From Candidatus Dojkabacteria bacterium (GTDB lineage: Bacteria > Patescibacteriota > Dojkabacteria > B142 > OLB20): DNA of 13,022 nt. A program made the position numbers and the translations under genes. Below are positions 1-5,695 of this stretch, one piece after another. The notes beneath the pieces were generated by a model. It had not been told where the DNA came from, did not search any database, and saw only the letters and a program-made list of their open reading frames with translations. The DNA lies in NCBI GenBank assembly GCA_020429485.1, contig JAGQLK010000015.1:1-13022 (forward strand), read 5' to 3'. The stretch's first letter is position 1. The number at the start of each line of letters is the position of its first letter.

Positions 1-589
1 TACCTGCATTTGCCATCGCTAACGAATATTTGTCTAAATCCTTCGATGGAATTTTGACAGCACTTGTATACCCCTCATTGATAAGCGTATTTCTCAAACC
101 CTGATCAAGATCTAAGCTATCCCAATTTATTTCATCCTTAATTACGTAACCAGGACCTCCAAATTTATCATCGGAAGGATCTTCATTCTTAGTATTTGGA
201 CTACCACCCTGCAATAAGACACCAGGAATCAGCCTATGAAAACTTGTACCATCATAAAAGTTATCCGTAGCAAGAAAGACAAAATTATTGACTGTGTTAG
301 GTGCATATCTCTCTAAAAGATCAATTTCAAAGTCACCTTTATTTGTTTTTATCACTGCAAAATAATCAAGATCCTGATTGATATTGTTTAACGGTGGAGC
401 TTCATAAACCTGACTAGTGCCACTAGTATCTACGTCTCCATCGCCATCTGTGTCTACTGACGTATTTACAATTGGGTTAAAGCCTGCGCCAATGTCTCCT
501 ACGTATGACCTAAAGGAGAAGAATAGTAGAAAAAATACAATTACAATTCCTACAAAGTAGAGCCAGAATTCTTTGTTTTCTTTAAACAC
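1..589 (-). CDS. Membrane-anchored cyclophilin-type peptidyl-prolyl cis-trans isomerase (partial, C-terminus beyond left edge)
   Basis: Cyclophilin-family PPIase, which catalyses cis/trans isomerisation of Xaa-Pro bonds and here probably assists folding outside the membrane. The visible 196 codons start with GTG at 587-589, the first usable start after an in-frame stop. Residues 8-26 form one hydrophobic membrane segment with few flanking charges. A Ser/Asp-rich linker follows, with alternating aspartates at 46-54 (DTDGDGDVD), a pattern like calcium-binding thrombospondin type-3 or dockerin loops. The cyclophilin domain starts near residue 76. It carries FHRLIPG at 117-123, which contains the family's catalytic Arg (R119), then LQGG at 126-129 and the start of the SLAMANAG signature at 189-196, where the window ends. 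The stretch between GGPGY (144-148) and MANAG is longer than in classical cyclophilins. The start codon overlaps the leuS stop by one base (TAGTG), so the two genes are probably cotranscribed and translationally coupled. Confidence 0.9.
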   Translation of the reverse strand, partial: MFKENKEFWLYFVGIVIVFFLLFFSFRSYVGDIGAGFNPIVNTSVDTDGDGDVDTSGTSQVYEAPPLNNINQDLDYFAVIKTNKGDFEIDLLERYAPNTVNNFVFLATDNFYDGTSFHRLIPGVLLQGGSPNTKNEDPSDDKFGGPGYVIKDEINWDSLDLDQGLRNTLINEGYTSAVKIPSKDLDKYSLAMANAG

Positions 590-3500
590 TAGATAATGTA
601 ATTAATTATTTTATTTTTTACGTAAATAACCTTCTTTGGTTCTGCATTCTCAAGATATTTTTGCACTTTTTCTGAATCTTTTACAGCACTTTCCACTGCT
701 TCCTGATCAGAATCAAATTCAACCTCTACAGTATCACGTAATTTACCATTAACCTGAACAGCGATTGTTACACTTTGCTGAGTAAGCAATGAATCATCAT
801 GCTTTGGCCACTCTTGCATGTGAATTGAATCACTATGGCCGAAACTGCCTTGCCATAACTCCTCTGTTAGAAATGGTGCATAAGGAGCCATCAATACAAG
901 AAAAGTTTCCCATTGCTCTTTAGTTACTTGAGCCTTTTCGGCATAATTAATAAATTTCATAAATTCGCTAATTGCTGTGTTGAATTTAAGATTTATTGTA
1001 TCTGCAGTAACTTTTTTGATAGTCTTATGCAATTCGGCTTCTGTAGCTGAATCTAATTGATTAGCAAATTCATTGGTCGTTGAGAACTTATAAATTCTAT
1101 CTATGAACCTTCTTACACCCTGTACTGATGCCTCACTCCAGGCTTTAGACTGTTCTAGTGGCCCCATAAACATCTCGTACATACGTATCGTATCCGCACC
1201 ATAGTTGTTGACAACATCTGTTGGGTTGATCACATTTCCCCATCTTTTGCTCATTTTTCTGTTGTCAGGGCCTAATATAATCCCTTGATGCCTATGTACT
1301 AAAAATGGTTCATCAAAAGAAATATATCCTGCGTCATACAAAACCTTAGTAAAGAATCGAGAATAAAGTAAGTGACCTGTTACATGCTCTGGACCTCCTA
1401 AGTAGAAATCAACCGGCATCCAATTTTCTAATGCTTCTTTTGAAGCAAACGCTTCATCATTATGAGGATCAAGATATCTGAAGAAGTACCAACTTGAGCA
1501 CATAAATGTATCCAATGTATCAACCTCTCTTTTCCATCCCTCACCATATCTTTTCTCTATTCCATCCTGGAATTTATCTGAATAAGTTAGTGGTGACTGA
1601 CCAGTTGGTTTGAAATCAACATCATCAGGCAATATAACAGGCAAGTCTCCTACCTGAAGCGGCTTTAAATCAAGAGCGACAGGCTGCTTAATTTCCTCTA
1701 ATATTCCAGGAAATTCATCTAGATCAAAGTGTCCAACCTCTCTATACCTTGCAATACGTGCATATGGAAATTCTGTCCTAAACCACTTTTCTGTTTCTTC
1801 TAATTCAACATAAGGATCATCTGTAGATAAAAATACCACCAATTCACCCACATTCTCTTTTACCTTTTCAATATCAAGATTTCCAGCATCTCCACCTATA
1901 AAGTTAACTAACATCTCATAAGTCTTCTCTTCTGCAGCCTCTTGCCATGAACTAAATCTGCTTGGAGTAGGTACTGTTGGTGCAGCAAGTATTAATTTTC
2001 TGACCTTATGATTTTCTGCAAACTTCAGTGCAGACCAACATCCTAATGACCTACCTATTACCACTGAATTTTTTGTTTCTTTATCCCCAACCTCAGAAGC
2101 CATTGTATCTAGCCACTCAGATAATAACGGATTTTCTGCATTTGGTAATTCTGGATTAAAATATTCTATTCCTTCTGCAGCCAACTGCTCACCAAGCCAT
2201 CCATGGTACCTTGAAGTTGGACTACTTCCCCACGCATGAAAACTAATTACTGTATAGGGATTGTTATTGTATAACTCATTTAGTGCTTTTTCTTCCTCAC
2301 TAAGTGGCTTATGCAACATAGGTATTGGTGCGCCCCAGAATCTCTGTCTAGATACAGACCAATCCCGCAATTTATAATTAACAACTCTCTTACCCCAACC
2401 TTTTTCTTCAAAATAATCCATTGTAGCCTTCATACCTTCATCGAATGGTAAGCCATTAAACATCTCCGAGTTGATCATCTTCCTCTTGATACCTTTACCA
2501 ATCTTTACTTGATCGAAGGTTTCAGTATCTGGATTTATAACCTTATCTGTCTCGCCATCCTTACCTTCAACAACTCTATAAATCGGAAGATCAAATTTCT
2601 TTGCAAATTCAAAATCTCTCTCATCGTGTGCAGGACATCCCTGTACGGCACCTGTACCAAAAGATGCTAAAACAAAATCAGCAACCCAGATTGGAATTTG
2701 CTCTCCAGTAAGATGATTGATTGCGTATGAACCAGTAAAGACACCAGTCTTTTGTTTTTCATCAACTTGTCTTTCAAGATCTGTTTTAGCTTTAGCCTCT
2801 TCTATATATTTTTCAACAATCTCACGATTGTCATCAGTAATAAGCTGATCTACGTATTCATACTCAGGAGCAACTACTATAAAAGTAGCTCCAAAATTTA
2901 CAGGTGTAGTTGTAAAACATGTAACTTTGAAATCTTTACCTACAACTTCATAATCAATATCAATTCCAGTACTTCTACCTATCCAGTCACGCTGTCTTTT
3001 TATTGATTCCTCTGGCCAATCAACCCTATCCAACCCTTCAATTAATTTATCTGCATAATCAGTTATTTTTAAATACCACTGTTCCATTTCTCTTAACTCA
3101 ATTTCAGAATCACACCTTTCACAATGTCCATCGATAACTTGCTCATTTGCAAGAACAGTCTTGCAACTATCACACCAATTTACGGTTTGCTTCTTACGGT
3201 AAGCCAATCCTTGTTCATACATTAATAAGAAGAACCATTGTGTCCACTTATAATAATCTGGATTATGACTACCTACTTCTCTATCCCAATCAACTGATAC
3301 ACCCAAAGACTTAATCTGTTCTCTAAAGTTATCTATAGCAGTATCTGTATTTATTCTTGGATGAATATTTGTTTTGATTGCATAATTCTCAGCCGGAAGA
3401 CCAAAAGCATCCCAACCCATTACTTGCAATACTTTCTTACCTTGTTGCCTCTGAAATCTAGAGTAAATGTCACACGCAATATAAATTTCAGCATGACCTA

Positions 3501-3645
3501 CATGCAAACCTGACCCTGATGGATAAGGGAGTTGAGGAAGTATGTAATACTTATTATCTTTGGTTACCCCTTCTGGAGTTGCATACTGCTTGTTATCCGC
3601 CCAGTATTTGCGCCATTTGGCTTCTACTTCCTTATGATTGTACAT
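589..3645 (-). CDS. leuS: Leucyl-tRNA synthetase with an inserted RBBP9-type alpha/beta hydrolase domain
   Basis: Class Ia aminoacyl-tRNA synthetase that charges tRNA-Leu with leucine in the cytoplasm. At 1018 aa it is longer than the usual 800-880. Landmarks: HVGH (HIGH motif, 48-51); a zinc ribbon with cysteines 158, 161, 175 and 178; CP1 editing domain at about 225-420 with GTGAVQGCPAHDERD (330-344); RQRFWGAPIP (433-442); second catalytic half with GGPEHVTGHLLYSRF (750-764); KMSKR (797-801); anticodon-binding domain about 830-935; C-terminal domain from about 955. Between residues 444 and 654 an entire serine-hydrolase domain interrupts the catalytic core: nucleophile in GRSLG (S533), acid in STDDPY (D609/D610), base in VGHFD (H639). 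The usual leucine-specific insert before KMSKS is nearly absent. The T-rich editing motif is altered (TTTPVN instead of TTRPDT). The ATG at 3645 has no clear ribosome-binding site. The downstream cyclophilin gene overlaps the stop. Confidence 0.97.
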   Translation of the reverse strand: MYNHKEVEAKWRKYWADNKQYATPEGVTKDNKYYILPQLPYPSGSGLHVGHAEIYIACDIYSRFQRQQGKKVLQVMGWDAFGLPAENYAIKTNIHPRINTDTAIDNFREQIKSLGVSVDWDREVGSHNPDYYKWTQWFFLLMYEQGLAYRKKQTVNWCDSCKTVLANEQVIDGHCERCDSEIELREMEQWYLKITDYADKLIEGLDRVDWPEESIKRQRDWIGRSTGIDIDYEVVGKDFKVTCFTTTPVNFGATFIVVAPEYEYVDQLITDDNREIVEKYIEEAKAKTDLERQVDEKQKTGVFTGSYAINHLTGEQIPIWVADFVLASFGTGAVQGCPAHDERDFEFAKKFDLPIYRVVEGKDGETDKVINPDTETFDQVKIGKGIKRKMINSEMFNGLPFDEGMKATMDYFEEKGWGKRVVNYKLRDWSVSRQRFWGAPIPMLHKPLSEEEKALNELYNNNPYTVISFHAWGSSPTSRYHGWLGEQLAAEGIEYFNPELPNAENPLLSEWLDTMASEVGDKETKNSVVIGRSLGCWSALKFAENHKVRKLILAAPTVPTPSRFSSWQEAAEEKTYEMLVNFIGGDAGNLDIEKVKENVGELVVFLSTDDPYVELEETEKWFRTEFPYARIARYREVGHFDLDEFPGILEEIKQPVALDLKPLQVGDLPVILPDDVDFKPTGQSPLTYSDKFQDGIEKRYGEGWKREVDTLDTFMCSSWYFFRYLDPHNDEAFASKEALENWMPVDFYLGGPEHVTGHLLYSRFFTKVLYDAGYISFDEPFLVHRHQGIILGPDNRKMSKRWGNVINPTDVVNNYGADTIRMYEMFMGPLEQSKAWSEASVQGVRRFIDRIYKFSTTNEFANQLDSATEAELHKTIKKVTADTINLKFNTAISEFMKFINYAEKAQVTKEQWETFLVLMAPYAPFLTEELWQGSFGHSDSIHMQEWPKHDDSLLTQQSVTIAVQVNGKLRDTVEVEFDSDQEAVESAVKDSEKVQKYLENAEPKKVIYVKNKIINYII

Positions 3646-3691
3646 GCTGATTTATAATTAAATTAAATAGTTATCCAATATTTATCACATT

Positions 3692-3733
3692 TACTTTGGT
3701 GATGTTACGATTATTATGTTTCACGCCAAAGTA
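3692..3733 (-). promoter_or_regulatory. Inverted repeat in the leuS leader
   Basis: TACTTTGG (3692-3699) pairs with CCAAAGTA (3726-3733). The stem can be extended inward by three pairs (TGA/TCA) if a two-base CG bulge is allowed, leaving a loop of about 18 nt. On the minus strand it would sit at the very 5' end of the leuS transcript and partly overlaps the proposed -10 box. It has no U-tract, so it is more likely a leader hairpin or operator than a terminator for the ATPase gene upstream. Confidence 0.35.
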
Positions 3734-3758
3734 TAGCAAAATAGTTCTCTTATTTCTA
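3730..3758 (-). promoter_or_regulatory. Candidate extended -10 promoter for leuS
   Basis: Read on the minus strand: TAGAAA (3753-3758), a 17-nt spacer, then TATACT (3730-3735), with TGC directly before the -10 box giving an extended -10 element. The predicted start is near 3723, leaving a leader of about 78 nt before the leuS ATG. It lies immediately after the stop of the ATPase gene, so leuS need not depend on that gene's promoter. The call rests on motif matching only. Confidence 0.45.
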
Positions 3759-4907
3759 TCAAAGAATTTTCTGAAACCCTTTATAATCGCTTACAACAAC
3801 CTTTTCTTTAAACGGTGTCCTCATTATCACTTTGCTCAAGTATTCATCTTCTACTCCCCCATAGTTTGCCTTTACTAAATAATCACCCTTAATTAGCAAG
3901 CCGAGGTCCAAGTCATCTTCTTTTACAAATTTTGGAGTCGCTCCCTTGAGCTGTAGATAGATGTAATTATCAAATAGAACTTGATCTAGAACTCGTCTTG
4001 AGCTCAAATTATAGAGCCCCAGATCCCTTAAATAGATTTTCTTAGCAGATCTAAACGAAGATTTCGGACTCCATTTTTCAACTAAATCAATAAGATACAC
4101 CTCTTGGAAATAGTTCAAATATCTTTTAGCTGTATCAGGTGAAATACCGAACTGTTTAGCCAGGTCATTTATACTATAGTCTTTGCCGGCATTTTCAATT
4201 AATCCTAAGAAAAAGCCCTTTACCATATCCATATCCTTGAGCCCATACCTTGCTACAACATCTCCAGTGATTATTTTGTCGACCAATGCAGCATAACCAT
4301 CCTGGCCCTGTCCTACACAGCCAGGCATACCCCCAGAATTCATATACTCTTGAAAATATTCATCGAGAAGATGCATCGTTTTGTTACTTAGCTCTATGCC
4401 TCGCAGCTCAAGATACTCATAAAAATCTAATGGCATTAACTGATACCTTTTAATCTTATTACCTAAAATTCTAGTATCAATCTCGTAAGAAGAAGAAAAA
4501 TACACCTTAACTCCTTTTACCTGCCGTAATTCAACAAGCTCATTGATTCTTTTTGAGCTAGAGCCGATTTCATCCAAAATAACAACCACCCTATCATCTT
4601 TAGCTAACTTGTTTATTTGCTTAAACTTTATTAACAACTCGTAAAGAGTCCACTCTAGGTAACAGATGTTTTCTAAATTCAAATACAAGATTGTCTTCGA
4701 ATCAATATGCTTACTTGAAATAATTTGATGAGCGAGCTGCTTTAGAAGCACAGTCTTACCTACGCCTCTCGTACCCGACAATAGCACTGCATCTGCAGAA
4801 CTAACGGTGCCTAATAATGCTGTCAATATTGAATTACGAGCAAATTTTAGCTCGTTAAGCCAGTCACTTTCCCACCAAGGATTGTCATTAGAAATGTGTT
4901 TATCCAT
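3759..4907 (-). CDS. AAA_14/DUF4143-type ATPase with winged-helix segment
   Basis: P-loop ATPase of the AAA_14 plus DUF4143 type, common in bacteria and archaea, often present as scattered paralogues and of unestablished physiological role. Walker A is GTRGVGKT (45-52). Walker B is VVVILDEIG (107-115), where family members usually have DEIQ. A sensor-1-like FSSSYEI (137-143) follows, then the usual RYQLMPLDFYEYLEL (154-168) and GGMPG (192-196). Residues about 243-272 read as a helix-turn-helix (INDLAKQFGISPDTAKRYL). The C-terminal part has IYLRDLGLYN (291-300) and LDLGLLI (333-339), corresponding to the DUF4143 region that resembles a restriction-endonuclease fold; whether it is active is not visible. 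Length 382 aa is normal. The gene sits alone between a membrane-protein gene and leuS behind its own operator-rich promoter, which suggests an accessory, self-regulated unit. Confidence 0.85.
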   Translation of the reverse strand: MDKHISNDNPWWESDWLNELKFARNSILTALLGTVSSADAVLLSGTRGVGKTVLLKQLAHQIISSKHIDSKTILYLNLENICYLEWTLYELLIKFKQINKLAKDDRVVVILDEIGSSSKRINELVELRQVKGVKVYFSSSYEIDTRILGNKIKRYQLMPLDFYEYLELRGIELSNKTMHLLDEYFQEYMNSGGMPGCVGQGQDGYAALVDKIITGDVVARYGLKDMDMVKGFFLGLIENAGKDYSINDLAKQFGISPDTAKRYLNYFQEVYLIDLVEKWSPKSSFRSAKKIYLRDLGLYNLSSRRVLDQVLFDNYIYLQLKGATPKFVKEDDLDLGLLIKGDYLVKANYGGVEDEYLSKVIMRTPFKEKVVVSDYKGFQKIL

Positions 4908-4912
4908 ACGAT

Positions 4913-4941
4913 ACTATACGACAGTATCGTATAAGATACAA
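4913..4941 (-). promoter_or_regulatory. Promoter of the AAA_14 ATPase gene, predicted leaderless
   Basis: On the minus strand TTGTAT (4936-4941), a 17-nt spacer and TATAGT (4913-4918) form a good sigma70-like promoter. The -10 box ends only five bases before the ATG at 4905-4907, so transcription should start at or next to the start codon, giving a leaderless or nearly leaderless mRNA. No Shine-Dalgarno sequence is possible in that space. An operator palindrome covers the spacer and part of the -10 box. Confidence 0.6.
4915..4933. promoter_or_regulatory. Operator site 1, TATACG-N7-CGTATA
   Basis: A 19-bp dyad with TATACG at 4915-4920 and CGTATA at 4928-4933 around a 7-bp centre. It lies between the -35 and -10 boxes of the ATPase promoter and overlaps the -10 box, so a bound protein would block RNA polymerase. 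A second, overlapping perfect 10-bp repeat (4906-4915 with 4923-4932, 7-bp spacer) runs into the start codon and could offer an alternative site or a hairpin. Confidence 0.6.
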
Positions 4942-4947
4942 TTAAAT

Positions 4948-4966
4948 TATACGCTATTAGCGTATA
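4948..4966. promoter_or_regulatory. Operator site 2, TATACG-N7-CGTATA
   Basis: A perfect 9-bp inverted repeat around one central base, with exactly the same TATACG-N7-CGTATA format as site 1. The dyad centres (4957 and 4924) are 33 bp apart, about three helical turns, so two dimers would bind the same DNA face. It lies just upstream of the -35 box and 4 bp from the stop codon of the neighbouring gene. The regulator is unknown; the ATPase's own helix-turn-helix is one candidate. Confidence 0.6.
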
Positions 4967-4970
4967 GGAT

Positions 4971-5465
4971 TTAGAGTGATTCGTTCTTTATTGCCTCAAC
5001 TACTCTTGAGTCATCTCTCAAGTCTTCGATGAACATTACTTGATCCATATTAATCACCATTCTATCTGTAGGACCATGAATCTCACTACCTAGCTTAACT
5101 AGCGTTATGCCAGATGAAGTTGCAGGAGTTTCTTCTGCAACCTGAGCAGCATCTTCGCCCTCTTCAGAAGTAGCCTGCAAAGGTCTATTGATCTGTAAGT
5201 AATAAATGTCAACAAGCTCTAGCTCATGATCATCCTTAGAAATAATTTGCCCAAAATATACCTGACCATTACTCAAGAAGACTGCTTGATATTCCTCTAC
5301 GAATTGAGATTCTTCATTAGCGGTAGAATCATTACCTGTTACTTTATTGCCAATAACATAGAAACCACCCAATACTATTATTGTTAGAATAATTGCTGCA
5401 ATTACCGTTATTACCTGCTTAACTGCTCCATCAGCCTCTATATTTGAAATATTTTTTGTTCCCAT
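4971..5465 (-). CDS. Single-pass membrane protein, conserved hypothetical of CPR type
   Basis: Function unknown. The 164-aa product has a short polar N-terminus and one strong transmembrane helix at about 16-39, followed by a soluble part. The latter holds two conserved-looking blocks: YQAVFLSNGQVYFGQI...ELVDIYYLQ (59-91) and LVKLGSEIHGPTDRM...DQVMFIEDL (122-149). An acidic, Ala/Thr/Ser-rich linker (98-118) separates them. I associate this architecture with short hypothetical proteins common in Patescibacteria, but I know of no assigned role. Topology is probably N-in with the soluble part outside. The ATG at 5463-5465 lies 49 nt after the tRNA-Ala gene; a TATAAT box at 5484-5489 could start a short transcript, or the gene may be read through from the tRNA promoter. 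No Shine-Dalgarno is seen; the leader is an A-rich run. Confidence 0.85.
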   Translation of the reverse strand: MGTKNISNIEADGAVKQVITVIAAIILTIIVLGGFYVIGNKVTGNDSTANEESQFVEEYQAVFLSNGQVYFGQIISKDDHELELVDIYYLQINRPLQATSEEGEDAAQVAEETPATSSGITLVKLGSEIHGPTDRMVINMDQVMFIEDLRDDSRVVEAIKNESL

Positions 5466-5483
5466 TTTATTTTTTTAATGTTT

Positions 5484-5489
5484 ATTATA
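5484..5489 (-). promoter_or_regulatory. Possible -10 box for the small membrane protein gene
   Basis: A perfect TATAAT on the minus strand, 18 bases upstream of the ATG. There is no recognisable -35 hexamer at 16-18 nt, and the area is A+T-rich, so a chance match is quite possible. Confidence 0.25.
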
Positions 5490-5514
5490 ATTAATCTTGG
5501 AATATTGCCTTCTG

Positions 5515-5588
5515 TGGACCTGATCGGGATTGAACCGACAACCTTTGCTATGCCATAGCAACGCTCTAGCCAATTGAGCTACAGGCCC
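5515..5588 (-). tRNA. tRNA-Ala (anticodon GGC)
   Basis: A complete 74-nt cloverleaf on the minus strand. The acceptor stem GGGCCTG/CAGGTCC has seven pairs, including the G3-U70 wobble that is the main alanine identity element. D stem GCTC/GAGC; anticodon stem TTGCT/AGCAA around loop ATGGCAT, giving anticodon GGC; five-base variable loop; T stem GTCGG/CCGAT with TTCAATC loop; discriminator A. The 3' CCA is not encoded (the next bases are CAG), so it must be added by CCA-adding enzyme. The gene lies between the M23 peptidase and the small membrane protein. Confidence 0.97.
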
Positions 5589-5623
5589 AAGAATAATTTG
5601 AGGTAAACTCAAACTACCTTAAT

Positions 5624-5639
5624 TTGATCAAGAGATCAA
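5624..5639. repeat. Short inverted repeat upstream of tRNA-Ala
   Basis: TTGATC and GATCAA flank four bases. It lies in the predicted leader of the tRNA transcript, about 35 bp upstream of the mature 5' end. A further small stem-loop of six pairs (tttgag/ctcaaa on the minus strand) lies between it and the tRNA. Either may be a processing feature or chance. Confidence 0.25.
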
Positions 5640-5657
5640 TATTCATTTTACGGATGA

Positions 5658-5685
5658 ATTATATCACAAAAGCATGAAATACCAA
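5658..5685 (-). promoter_or_regulatory. Promoter for tRNA-Ala
   Basis: On the minus strand TTGGTA (5680-5685), a 16-nt spacer and a perfect TATAAT (5658-5663) preceded by TGA, giving an extended -10 element. The predicted start is near 5651, about 60 nt upstream of the mature tRNA, which would need 5' trimming. The -35 box sits only about 11 bases after the stop of the peptidase gene, and no terminator separates them. Confidence 0.6.
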
Positions 5686-5695
5686 GGCTATTGAC

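Noticed and set aside
1684..2316. LeuRS insertion explained as an assembly chimera or a pseudogene
   Set aside because: The reading frame is continuous over both junctions, the flanking LeuRS parts match up without loss, and the hydrolase motifs are complete. An artefact would rarely keep frame at both ends. It remains testable with reads.
1684..2316. LeuRS insertion explained as an intein
   Set aside because: It has no N-terminal Cys/Ser splicing block and no C-terminal His-Asn, and its motifs are those of an alpha/beta hydrolase.
2752..3006. Plus-strand ORF of 84 codons opposite leuS
   Set aside because: It is the shadow of a well-conserved region of LeuRS (editing domain). The product is low in complexity and rich in Ser, Asn and Phe, with no family resemblance.
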